Assembly (NCBI GenBank): GCA_015058655.1
Contig: SVBX01000010.1
Coordinates: forward strand, 1-64,000
DNA: 64,000 bases
Reading direction: 5' to 3'
From: Pseudoselenomonas ruminantium
GTDB lineage: Bacteria > Bacillota > Negativicutes > Selenomonadales > Selenomonadaceae
Made by a program: the position numbers and the translations under genes. Below, in pieces: positions 43,629-52,012 of this stretch; position 1 is the first letter of the stretch, and the number at the start of each line of letters is the position of its first letter. The notes beneath the pieces were generated by a model that ran no database searches, was not told where the DNA came from, and saw only the letters and a program-made list of their open reading frames with translations.

Positions 43629-44483
43629 TTAATTATATAACTTACTCTTCCCCTTGAGTCCAAAAATTTCCATGTGCTTCTTAACATTTTCATAAGTCCC
43701 CACACAGATAGCATCACTGAAGTCAAAGTAATTGGCCTCAGGCTTTGCCTTATGCACTTCTTTGATCTTAGCCGCCGAGCTGTCATAGGACGCGGTGGCA
43801 ATGTTGATCTTAGTAATGCCGTTTGCCAGGCAGTTGTGGAAATCCTCTGCCGTGAGGCCCGTGCCCCCGTGGAGCACCAGCGGGGTATCTACGGCTGCAT
43901 GGATTTCCTTGAGCCTGTCTATCCTCAAGTTTGGCGTTTCTTTGTAGTTGCCGTGGGCCGTGCCGATAGCAACTGCCAGGGCATCCACCTTCGTTTCCTC
44001 GGCGAAGCGCTTCGCCTCTGCCACGGAGGTAACCTTGATATCTGCGGAAGCCATATCTCCTTCCGCACCACCGATGCTGCCGATTTCTCCTTCCACGGAG
44101 GCGCCGAACTTTTCTGCCAGAGCTACGATTTCCTTCGTCTTCTCTATATTTTCCTCCAGCGGGAAATGGGAGCCGTCAAACATGACGGAGGTAAAGCCCA
44201 GAGTCAGGGCCAGCCTCACCGTTTCCAGGGTGCGCCCGTGGTCAAGATGCACAGCCGTGGGCATCTTGCACTGCCGGGCGGCGGCTATCATGATGGGGCC
44301 CAGAAACTCCAGCGGCGAGTACCGCAGACGCCCTTCTGCAATCTGCAGGATCAGGGGCGCTTCCATTTCTTCGGCGGCCCTGACGGCCCCCATGGCCATT
44401 TCCATATCCGACACATTGAAAGCGCCCACCGCAAAAGTGGAGTCGGACTTGGCCAGCAGTTCCTTCATATTCACAAGGGACAT
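43629..44483 (-). CDS. iolJ: Class II aldolase IolJ, 284 aa
   Basis: Cleaves 2-deoxy-5-keto-gluconate 6-phosphate to dihydroxyacetone phosphate and malonic semialdehyde. Class II FBP-aldolase motifs are present: TAVHLDHGRTLETV (zinc His and Asp), GEIGSIGGAEGD, AIGTAHGNYKETP and LHGGTGLTAEDFHNC. A position inside the iol operon argues for IolJ rather than glycolytic aldolase or tagatose aldolase. Confidence 0.9.
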   Translation of the reverse strand: MSLVNMKELLAKSDSTFAVGAFNVSDMEMAMGAVRAAEEMEAPLILQIAEGRLRYSPLEFLGPIMIAAARQCKMPTAVHLDHGRTLETVRLALTLGFTSVMFDGSHFPLEENIEKTKEIVALAEKFGASVEGEIGSIGGAEGDMASADIKVTSVAEAKRFAEETKVDALAVAIGTAHGNYKETPNLRIDRLKEIHAAVDTPLVLHGGTGLTAEDFHNCLANGITKINIATASYDSSAAKIKEVHKAKPEANYFDFSDAICVGTYENVKKHMEIFGLKGKSKLYN

Positions 44484-44503
44484 ATTGACTGCCTCCCTTT
44501 ATT

Positions 44504-45655
44504 TTAGAAAAGTTTTTTGTAAATGCCGATGAGGTCTTCCTTGGAAGGTACCCGCATGGTGTTCTGGGGGCTGCCGCTTTCCAGCGCATCGGAAGCCATC
44601 TTGTCCAGCTGGGCAAAGAAAGCATCCTTATCCACGCCCTTCTCTGCCAGCGTCGGCACATCCAAAGCCTTGCAGAAACGAGCCACTTCCTTGGCCATGG
44701 CCACGGCAGCCTCATGGTCTCCCGTATTTTCATCGGCTACGCCCATGAGACGGCCAATCTCAGCAAAGCGAGCGGTGTTCTCCTCGATGGCGAACTCCAG
44801 GCAGGCCGGCAGCAGCATGGCATTGGAAAGTCCGTGGGGAATGTGGAACAGGGCGCCGATGGGGCGGCTCATGCCATGGACGATGGTGACCGAAGAGTTA
44901 TTGAAGGCAATGCCGGCCTCAGTGGCTGCCAGGCTCATGGCCAGGCGGGCTTCCACATTCTTGCCATCCTTGTAGCAGATGGGCAGGTACTTGTGAATCT
45001 TCTTGATAGCCGAGAGAGCAAAAGTATCCGTCAGGGGCTGCGCCTTGCGGGAAGTGTAGGCCTCAATGGCATGGCACAGGGCATCCAGGCCCGTGTTGGC
45101 AGTGACGGAAGGAGGTGCCGTCATGGTGAAGGTGGGGTCAACCACGGCCAGAGCGGGTATAATGGAAGGACCGCCCAAAAGCATCTTCACATTATTGGTG
45201 GTATCTGAGATAATGGTATTCTTGGTGACCTCGCTGCCCGTGCCGGCAGTGGTAGGAATGGCTACCAGATAAGGAACCGGCATGTCGATATTCACATGCA
45301 TGTAATCGCTGATCTTGCCTTCGGCCACGCTCATGAAACCGATGGCCTTGGCGGTGTCAATGGGGCTGCCGCCGCCCAGGGCGATGATGAAATCGCATTT
45401 CTCGCTGCGGTAAACCTCCAGACCGCCTTCCACGATCTTGTCTGTAGGCTCCGTGTTGGCCCCGGCGTAGACCGCATAAGGAATGTCTGCAGCCTTCAGG
45501 GCTGCTTCCACCTTGGCCACATTGCCAAACTTCACCATAAATTCATCTGTCACGATGAGAGCCTTGGTGCCCTTGCCCTCGATGTGGCTGCCCAACTCGG
45601 CGATGACATTCTCACCAGAGATGATCTTGGCTGGAACCATAAATGTGTAACCCAT
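44504..45655 (-). CDS. Iron-containing alcohol dehydrogenase, 383 aa
   Basis: Fe-ADH family. The cofactor segment ALGGGSPIDTAKAIG is near residue 95. Metal ligands are likely the Asp and His in GLDALCHAIEAYT, and the two His in HGMSRPIGALFHIPHGLSNA; the second conserved His of FucO-like enzymes (HGMAHPLG) is Arg here. It is the first gene of the iol operon, starting only 298 bases from iolR. I infer reduction of malonic semialdehyde to 3-hydroxypropionate, since no iolA is seen; other aldehyde or keto substrates are possible. Confidence 0.8.
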   Translation of the reverse strand: MGYTFMVPAKIISGENVIAELGSHIEGKGTKALIVTDEFMVKFGNVAKVEAALKAADIPYAVYAGANTEPTDKIVEGGLEVYRSEKCDFIIALGGGSPIDTAKAIGFMSVAEGKISDYMHVNIDMPVPYLVAIPTTAGTGSEVTKNTIISDTTNNVKMLLGGPSIIPALAVVDPTFTMTAPPSVTANTGLDALCHAIEAYTSRKAQPLTDTFALSAIKKIHKYLPICYKDGKNVEARLAMSLAATEAGIAFNNSSVTIVHGMSRPIGALFHIPHGLSNAMLLPACLEFAIEENTARFAEIGRLMGVADENTGDHEAAVAMAKEVARFCKALDVPTLAEKGVDKDAFFAQLDKMASDALESGSPQNTMRVPSKEDLIGIYKKLF

Positions 45656-45953
45656 GTCAATGCACTCTCCTTTATTAACTCCCGTGTATGTGTTTGATTA
45701 CTTGTTGGTAACTTTATGGTTATAATTTACCCCTTTGGGACTAATTTGTCAATATCATTCCTGCAAAAAAATATTATTATTTATCACTTTATGGCTTGAA
45801 ATATGATACAAACTGCACAAACTAAGAGTATTTCCTATAAAACTTGCCTTTTTCTCAGTTTAGTCTTATAATATACCCATACAACATACTCAAAATATCA
45901 CAACTAAATAAACACCTTTACCCAAAAAATTTGAATCACATGAGGTGAGGAAC
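45656..45953. promoter_or_regulatory. Divergent iol operon / iolR control region
   Basis: AT-rich, with the nine-base direct repeat ACTTTATGG at 45711-45719 and 45786-45794, 75 bases apart. These are candidate IolR sites by position only. Confidence 0.45.
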
Positions 45954-46715
45954 ATGAAAATCGACCGTATCGAACAAATCCATGATTTATTGAAGAAAAA
46001 CCGCAGCATTTCCCTTAACGACCTCTGCGACACCTTCGGCGTGTCCAAGAACACCATCCGCCGGGATGTGGCAGAACTGGAAAAGAATGGCATCATCCGC
46101 AAGGTCTACGGCGGCATTGTGCTGAACGAAGATGAAAGCGGCGCCCCTGAGCCCTTCGCCTACCGGGAAGGCCGCAATGTGGACGCCAAAAAGCTGGTAG
46201 CCCAGCTGGCTGCCGATCAGGTCCAGGACGGAGATGTCATCTACATCGACTCCGGCACCACCACTATGCACATGATTCCCTACTTAATAAAGAAGCGATA
46301 TCTCACCATCGTCACCGCCAGCGTCCATGTCATCAACGCAGCCGGCAATTACCCGGGGCTCAACATCATCTCCACCGGCGGCACCCTCTACATGCCCTCC
46401 AACGCCTTTGTAGGCCCCAGCGTCCTGTCTGCCCTGCAGAACTACAACCTTTCCAAGGTCTTCCTGGCCAGCACGGGCATCTCCATCGCCCACGGCGCCA
46501 CCAACGCTTCCCCCCTGGAGTGCGAAATCAAGCGCAGCCTGGCCCAGAAGAACGCCGAGAGCTTCCTGCTGGTAGACAGCACCAAATTCGACAAGGCCTC
46601 TCTCATGACCTACTGCCAGCTTTCGGACCTGGACGCCCTGATCACGGAAAGGGAACCTGCCAAGGAATATGTGGATTACTTTGAAAAGCACAATGTGCGG
46701 CTGATCCTGCCGTAA
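45954..46715 (+). CDS. iolR: DeoR-family regulator of the iol operon, 253 aa
   Basis: An N-terminal helix-turn-helix (SISLNDLCDTFGVSKNTIRRDVAEL) and a DeoRC sugar-phosphate-sensing domain with GDVIYIDSGTTTMHM, a LVDSTKFD segment and the conserved Gly-rich FLASTGIS. It is divergent from the iol operon and in Bacillus the IolR inducer is 2-deoxy-5-keto-gluconate 6-phosphate. ATG 45954 follows AGGTGAGG. A bidirectional terminator follows. Confidence 0.88.
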   Translation: MKIDRIEQIHDLLKKNRSISLNDLCDTFGVSKNTIRRDVAELEKNGIIRKVYGGIVLNEDESGAPEPFAYREGRNVDAKKLVAQLAADQVQDGDVIYIDSGTTTMHMIPYLIKKRYLTIVTASVHVINAAGNYPGLNIISTGGTLYMPSNAFVGPSVLSALQNYNLSKVFLASTGISIAHGATNASPLECEIKRSLAQKNAESFLLVDSTKFDKASLMTYCQLSDLDALITEREPAKEYVDYFEKHNVRLILP

Positions 46716-46722
46716 GAATATC

Positions 46723-46766
46723 AAAAAGGCTATCCCGGGTGGCACGCCATCCTGGATAGCCTTTTT
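46723..46766. terminator. Bidirectional terminator
   Basis: AAAAAGGCTATCC (46723-46735) pairs perfectly with GGATAGCCTTTTT (46754-46766), between converging iolR and the DMT transporter. Confidence 0.9.
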
Positions 46767-46772
46767 GCTTTT

Positions 46773-47660
46773 TCAGTGCTTTCTTCCCGCCGTGATATAA
46801 ACTCCCAGGAAAATAGCGATTGCCCCCAAAATTTCCACTACTCCCACCTGCTCCTCAAAGAGCAGGCTGCCGCCTATCATGCCCACAATCGGCGTGATGT
46901 TCTGAAAGATAGCGGTGGTGCTGGGGCCTGCATTCTTGACGCCGATGTTCCAGAAGAGCATGGCCATGATGCCGCCACAGATAACCGTGTAGGCAAAGGC
47001 CGACCAAAGAGCAGGAGTGAGATTCACAGGCGCCAGTTCTCCCGTCACACCTCCGTAAAGGCTCACCACCACTGCTCCCAGCAGGCCTGCCCAGCCGGTG
47101 GCAAGGGCGGCGGAAATCTTATTCATCACCCTCAAGGCTATCAGGGAATAGGTCGTCCAGGCCACTTGGGCGGCGAAGAAGAGCATATCCCCATAATTGA
47201 AGCCAAAGCCCAGGATAACCGCCAGCTCACCTCCACTAACCACTGCCAATGCCCCGGCAAAAGACAAGGCAATGCCCAGCCAGGATAGCACCCCCAGCCT
47301 TTCCCTGATGAAGATGGCCGCCATAAAGGCGGTAATGGCAGGAGAAGCAGCGGCTATCAGCGTGCAATTCGTGACAGTGGAGTATTGCAGGCCCGTAAAC
47401 TGCATGACATTGTTGAGGCCAATGCCTGTCACTGCCATCAAGAGCAGGGGCAGCCAGCAGCTTTTAGGCGGCAACAGCCCCTCTCCCCTGCTGCAGGCAA
47501 TAAGTATCAGAGCCGTGCCGATGAGATAATAGCGCATGGCCGTGATGGTCACAGGCGTCCACACCGCCACCAGCCACTTGATGCACAGGGGCTGTATGCC
47601 CCAGATGATCACTGTCACCGCCAAGAGAGCATATGTAAGTCTGGCCTGGCTTTTGCTCAC
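46773..47660 (-). CDS. EamA/DMT-family transporter, 295 aa
   Basis: Ten membrane helices in two EamA repeats: the first opens VTVIIWGIQPLCIKWLV, the second contains LFFAAQVAWTTYSLIA; the C-terminal segment has GGSLLFEEQVGVVEILGAIAIFLGVYI. Exporter of unknown substrate. GTG 47660 has GGAG nine bases upstream. It is separated from the PTS EIIA gene by its own terminator. Confidence 0.8.
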   Translation of the reverse strand: MSKSQARLTYALLAVTVIIWGIQPLCIKWLVAVWTPVTITAMRYYLIGTALILIACSRGEGLLPPKSCWLPLLLMAVTGIGLNNVMQFTGLQYSTVTNCTLIAAASPAITAFMAAIFIRERLGVLSWLGIALSFAGALAVVSGGELAVILGFGFNYGDMLFFAAQVAWTTYSLIALRVMNKISAALATGWAGLLGAVVVSLYGGVTGELAPVNLTPALWSAFAYTVICGGIMAMLFWNIGVKNAGPSTTAIFQNITPIVGMIGGSLLFEEQVGVVEILGAIAIFLGVYITAGRKH

Positions 47661-47722
47661 AGCCCCACACTCCTTTCAAATTTAACCATATTATTATCAA
47701 AAATTACTCATAGTATACACCA

Positions 47723-47769
47723 AAGAGGCCATTTGCGAAAGTGTTTTCACTTCCCGCAGATGGCCTCTT
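47723..47769 (-). terminator. Terminator after the PTS EIIA gene
   Basis: AAGAGGCCATTTGCG (47723-47737) pairs with CGCAGATGGCCTCTT (47755-47769), one mismatch, just past the EIIA stop. Confidence 0.8.
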
Positions 47770-47784
47770 CCCTAATCTTTCAAC

Positions 47785-48102
47785 TCACTTAGCTCTCAGC
47801 TGCTCGTAGATGTGCACCATTTCCTCTGCCATTTCCTTCATGACGAGAGCCGTCATCACATAGTCCTGGGCATGGGATACGATGACATTCAGCTGTTCCT
47901 TGATCTCTCCTGCGGCTTCCTTCTTCAGGAACTCCTCAGTCTGCATGGCATGGGCTTCCATGATTTTGGCATCAGCCTTTTTCAGGCATTCCTCTGCCTT
48001 GCCGAAGTTGCCGCTGCGGGCCTCCTTCAAAGCCTCTGCTACCTGCGCCCTGCCGTCACCTGCGGCAGAGATGATCTTGAAAGCTGCATCCTCAAGTTTC
48101 AT
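47785..48102 (-). CDS. PTS lactose/cellobiose-type EIIA, 105 aa
   Basis: A three-helix EIIA of the lac/cel family, with the phospho-His in NVIVSHAQDYVMTALVMKEMAEEM near residue 77 and a helical N-terminus. No EIIB or EIIC gene is nearby. It follows the TIM-barrel copy B by 23 bases and must be co-transcribed. It could feed a distant EIIB/EIIC or act as a regulatory phospho-carrier. GAGGAGG precedes the ATG. Confidence 0.88.
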   Translation of the reverse strand: MKLEDAAFKIISAAGDGRAQVAEALKEARSGNFGKAEECLKKADAKIMEAHAMQTEEFLKKEAAGEIKEQLNVIVSHAQDYVMTALVMKEMAEEMVHIYEQLRAK

Positions 48103-48125
48103 TTGTTTTCCTCCTCAAAATCACA

Positions 48126-49046
48126 TCACTTGCCCAAAAGCTCGCGCTCAATGCGCTCACGGGCCTCGGGAGCCTGCTTGTCCATCTTCTCCGGGAAACC
48201 GAACATGGAAACACAAGCAATGCTCTCGCCGCCCACTTTGGGCGCATTAGAACCAGACTGCTTGTTCACAAAATCCATTTCCCTTAGGGTTTCAAAGATG
48301 CCGTCAAAATCCACATCACCCTCACCCATAGCCAGATGCTGGTGAATGGTGATGTCAGCCCTGCCCCGCTGGTTCAGCGTAGGCGGATTGGCAATATAGC
48401 GGCAATCCAAAGTCTGGTTGAAGGTATCGGCAAAAAGCACATGAGTGAGCTCGTCTCCTGCATAGCGGAGCATGGAGCGCACATCACCCTTGCCCTGGTC
48501 ATAGAAGAAACCATGGGGAGAGGAATACACATAGCCCAGGTTCCTGGAGCGGAAGGACTTCACCATGTCACAGGTCTCGTTGTTCAGCTCACAGAAGTCG
48601 TAGGGATGGGACTGAATCTCCACCCGCAGGCCCTCGCGCTCGATGATGGGCAGCAGCTCTTCCATGGAACGGAACCACATGCCATTGCAGATTTCCGGCT
48701 GGTTAGGGTCACCTGACAGCTCCGTATTGATGACGGGAACATTCATGTTCACTGCAATCTCAATGAGCTTCTTCCAGTTCTCCACCGCCATCTTCCGCTG
48801 CTCCTCGGTAGGGCCGGACCAGCGATAGACGCAGATAAAGGAAGAGATTTCCACACCTGTTTCCTTCAGGGCCTTCCTGTACTCCTCCTCGCACTCCTTG
48901 GAGAACAGGGGATGCTTGTAAAAGGGGTTGATCCTGGGATGGGGAGACTGCTCAATATACTTGTAGCCCCAGTCTGCCACCTTGTGCACCATGTCCGTGA
49001 TGCTCATCTGCTTGGCCAGCACATCCACATCAAATGCGATTTTCAT
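48126..49046 (-). CDS. Sugar phosphate isomerase/epimerase TIM barrel, copy B, 306 aa
   Basis: Near-identical to copy A (16473-17393). The first 689 bases of coding sequence (48358-49046) show no difference from copy A, while the 3' third differs at many positions, mostly silent. Same metal-ligand motifs (NTELSG, VEIQSHPYDF, GEGDVDFDGIF). ATG 49046 is preceded by GGGAGG. It heads the operon with PTS EIIA and lies divergent from iolG 49459. Confidence 0.8.
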   Translation of the reverse strand: MKIAFDVDVLAKQMSITDMVHKVADWGYKYIEQSPHPRINPFYKHPLFSKECEEEYRKALKETGVEISSFICVYRWSGPTEEQRKMAVENWKKLIEIAVNMNVPVINTELSGDPNQPEICNGMWFRSMEELLPIIEREGLRVEIQSHPYDFCELNNETCDMVKSFRSRNLGYVYSSPHGFFYDQGKGDVRSMLRYAGDELTHVLFADTFNQTLDCRYIANPPTLNQRGRADITIHQHLAMGEGDVDFDGIFETLREMDFVNKQSGSNAPKVGGESIACVSMFGFPEKMDKQAPEARERIERELLGK

Positions 49047-49458
49047 AATGAACCCTCCCAATGTTATTTGAGGAATTATTGGATACTTTTTGAGTACCTT
49101 CACAAATAAAATAGCACAGGTCAAAGGAGAGATACTAGCACAAAGTTGCGATATTTTTCCTTCCTTCGCTCTCTGCTCCATTTGCTTCCATTATAAGCAC
49201 ACAAAACGATCCTGCCTTGAGGAATCCTGCTCAAAACCGCCACCGAATAAGACAGAATCAACTGCAATTAGAAGGATTCTGCATGAAGTCCTGCCTCAAT
49301 TACGCAAATTTGTCCTATTTTGGCATAAAAAGCTCCCAAAACATCATAAATAAGCCCAAATCATTCGCAAGAATATCAAGGAATATGCTACTGCTTTTTC
49401 CTATAATGATTTCAGCAAGTCAAACAACCCCTCTTCGCAAGAAAGGAAGTATGGAATC
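49047..49458. other. Divergent intergenic stretch
   Basis: About 410 bases between copy B and iolG, AT-rich, with no convincing gene. It should hold the promoters of both divergent units. Small frames here (for example 49090-49353) lack start signals and family features. Confidence 0.5.
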
Positions 49459-50472
49459 ATGAACAACGAAATTCTTCAAATCGGTCTTATCGGCACTGGC
49501 GCCATCGGACGCACCCACATCGAACGCATCAACAATACTTTGCAGGGCGGCAGGGTCATTGCCGTGACAGATGCCTTTGCCGAGGCCGGACGCAAGGCCG
49601 CCGAAACTTATGGCTGCGAATTCATCGAGGACGGGGAAGCCCTCATCAATGACAGCCGCATCCAGGCAGTGATTGTCACCACCGCTGACCCTTACCACGC
49701 CCAGTATGTGAAGGCAGCCATCAAGGCAGGCAAGTTCGTCTTCTGCGAAAAGCCCCTGGCTCCCGAGCCGGAAGTCTGCAAGGAGATCGTGGACCTGGAG
49801 ATGGCCGGCGGCAAGAAACTGGTACAGGTAGGCTTCATGCGCCGCTATGACCAGGGCTACCGCGAGCTGAAGAAGTACATCTCCGAGCGCACCTACGGCG
49901 AACCCCTCATGCTCCACTGCGCACACAGGAACCCCATGGTGCCGGAAAGCTACGACACCCCCATGGCAGTGGAAAATTCCATGATCCATGAAATCGATGT
50001 GCTGCGCTGGCTCCTGGGCGAGAACTATGTGTCCGCTGAAGTAGTATTCCCCAAGAAGACCCGCCATGCCCATGAGAAGCTCCAGGATCCCCAGATCATG
50101 TACCTCACCACCGAATCCGGGGTGCGCATTGATGTAGAGGCCTTCGTCTGCGCAGGCTACGGCTATGATATCAAGTGCGAAGTCTGCTGCGAAGACGGCA
50201 TCTTCAGCCTGCCGGAACCCTCCCGCCCCCTGATCCGCGCCAAGGCATCCCGCATCTATCCCATCTGCGCTGACTGGTCAGACCGCTTCGTCCAGGCCTA
50301 CAACACGGAATTCCAGGAATGGATCAATGCCACCAAGGCAGGACGTGTAGACGGCCCCACCGCCTGGGACGGCTATGCAGGGCAGATCACCGCTGCCGCA
50401 GCTTCTAAGGCCAGGGACACCCAGACCAAGGTAGCCATCACCATCCCCGAAACTCCGGCTTTCTACAAATAA
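49459..50472 (+). CDS. iolG: Myo-inositol 2-dehydrogenase, Bacillus IolG type, 337 aa
   Basis: Closely follows the Bacillus IolG pattern: IGLIGTGAIGRTHIERI, FCEKPLAPE (catalytic Lys), VGFMRRYDQGYRELK, HCAHRNP, MIHEIDVLRWLLG (Asp and His) and FVCAGYGYDIKCEV. First step of inositol breakdown, NAD-dependent. It is the first gene of a unit with the sugar porter and a TIM barrel. A 13-bp hairpin follows in the gap to the porter. Confidence 0.92.
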   Translation: MNNEILQIGLIGTGAIGRTHIERINNTLQGGRVIAVTDAFAEAGRKAAETYGCEFIEDGEALINDSRIQAVIVTTADPYHAQYVKAAIKAGKFVFCEKPLAPEPEVCKEIVDLEMAGGKKLVQVGFMRRYDQGYRELKKYISERTYGEPLMLHCAHRNPMVPESYDTPMAVENSMIHEIDVLRWLLGENYVSAEVVFPKKTRHAHEKLQDPQIMYLTTESGVRIDVEAFVCAGYGYDIKCEVCCEDGIFSLPEPSRPLIRAKASRIYPICADWSDRFVQAYNTEFQEWINATKAGRVDGPTAWDGYAGQITAAAASKARDTQTKVAITIPETPAFYK

Positions 50473-50489
50473 CTCACAAGTGAATTTTT

Positions 50490-50531
50490 GCGCTGCTATG
50501 CCGAAAGCTCATGGCCCAGGCATAGCAGCGC
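50490..50531 (+). other. Intercistronic hairpin between iolG and the sugar porter
   Basis: GCGCTGCTATGCC (50490-50502) pairs perfectly with GGCATAGCAGCGC (50519-50531). No T-run follows, so it is more likely an RNA stability or processing element than a terminator. Confidence 0.65.
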
Positions 50532-50573
50532 TGCCAAAAACACATATTGCAAGCAATGGGAGGGATATCCTAT

Positions 50574-51989
50574 ATGGGTACTGAAAGCATAAATCCTGCC
50601 GCCAGGAAATTTGTCTTCACCGTCATGATCACCTCTACTCTGGGCGGCCTGCTCTTCGGCTATGACACGGGCGTAGTGAACGGCGCCCTGCCCTACATGG
50701 CCCAGTCAGACCAGCTGAACCTCACCCCTCAGCTGGAAGGCTTCGTGGTATCGGCGCTCCTGGTAGGTGCCGCCATCGGCTCCGTCACGGGTGGCCGCAT
50801 CGCTGACGCTCTGGGCAGGCGAAAGATGATCCTGGCTCTGGCTCTCATCTTCTTCGCCGCAGCCCTGGGCTGCACCCTGGCCCCCAGCGTCTATGTGATG
50901 ATCCCCTGCCGCTTTGTCCTTGGCCTTGCCGTAGGTGGCGCTTCCGTCACCGTGCCTGTGTACCTGGCGGAAGTTGCGCCTGCGGATAGGCGCGGCCGCA
51001 TGGTAACCCAAAACGAATTGATGATTGTCTCCGGCCAGTTCCTGGCCTACCTCTGCAACGCTGTCCTGGGCGTCATGTTTGACGGCACGGGCCATGTATG
51101 GCGCTATATGCTCTTCATGGCCACCCTGCCCGCCATCTTCCTTTTCTTTGGCATGCTGCGCATGCCAGAATCTCCCCGCTGGATGGCTCTCAAAGGCCAT
51201 GTAGGTGATGCTCTTGCCACCCTGAAGAAACTCCGCGGGGATGAAAAATCTGCCGTGGCAGAGCTCAGCGAGATACAGGACAGCATTGCCAGCGAGGCCG
51301 CCATCAAGCAGTTCGGCTGGTCTGACCTCATGCGCCCCTGGGTGCGCCGCATCCTCTTCATCGGCATAGGCGTAGCCGTCGCTACCCGCTTCACCGGTGT
51401 CAACACCATCATGTTCTACGGCACCCAGATTCTCACAGAAGCAGGCTTTGGGCAGCAGATTGCCCTCATAGCCAATGTAGCCAACGGCCTCACCTCAGTG
51501 CTGGCCACCTTCGCAGGCATCTGGCTCTTAGGCAAGATTGGCCGCACCACCATGTTCAAGACAGGCATCCTGGGCACCATGGGCAGTCTGCTGGTCATTG
51601 CCCTGTCCGCCATGTACATGGCAGGTTCACCGGCGCTTCCCTTCATCGTCCTTTCCATGACAGTCGTGTTCCTGGCCTTCATGCAGGGCTGCATCGGCCC
51701 TGTGCTCTGGCTCATCATTGCCGAAATCTTCCCCCTGCAGCTCCGTGGCGTAGGCATGGGCATCTGCATCTTCTGCCTGTGGATAGTAGATGCCATGGTG
51801 GGTACCGCGTTCCCTGTAGTATTGGCTGAATTCGGACTTTCCGCCGCCTTCTTCGTCTTTGTTGTCGCCCTGATGATAGCCTTCCTCTTCGTCCACACTT
51901 GCGTACCTGAGACCAAGGGCAAGAGCCTGGAGGAAATCGAGGCCTATTTCCGTGGCAACGAAAAAAAACGCCTGACACTCAGGCTGTGA
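50574..51989 (+). CDS. iolT: MFS sugar porter, probable inositol transporter IolT type, 471 aa
   Basis: Twelve helices with sugar-porter signatures: GGLLFGYDTGVVNGAL, GGRIADALGRRKM (loop 2-3), PVYLAEVAPADRRGRMV, MPESPRW and PETKGKSLEEIE at the C-terminus. It imports an inositol by proton symport, inferred from its place next to iolG. GGGAGGG precedes ATG 50574. A paralogue is at 62356-63768. Confidence 0.85.
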   Translation: MGTESINPAARKFVFTVMITSTLGGLLFGYDTGVVNGALPYMAQSDQLNLTPQLEGFVVSALLVGAAIGSVTGGRIADALGRRKMILALALIFFAAALGCTLAPSVYVMIPCRFVLGLAVGGASVTVPVYLAEVAPADRRGRMVTQNELMIVSGQFLAYLCNAVLGVMFDGTGHVWRYMLFMATLPAIFLFFGMLRMPESPRWMALKGHVGDALATLKKLRGDEKSAVAELSEIQDSIASEAAIKQFGWSDLMRPWVRRILFIGIGVAVATRFTGVNTIMFYGTQILTEAGFGQQIALIANVANGLTSVLATFAGIWLLGKIGRTTMFKTGILGTMGSLLVIALSAMYMAGSPALPFIVLSMTVVFLAFMQGCIGPVLWLIIAEIFPLQLRGVGMGICIFCLWIVDAMVGTAFPVVLAEFGLSAAFFVFVVALMIAFLFVHTCVPETKGKSLEEIEAYFRGNEKKRLTLRL

Positions 51990-52012
51990 ATATCTGAATT
52001 GGAGGCATGACC

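Noticed and set aside
49090..49462. Small frames in the copy B / iolG divergent region
   Set aside because: No Shine-Dalgarno sites or hydrophobic/charged pattern; AT-rich spacer is the better reading.
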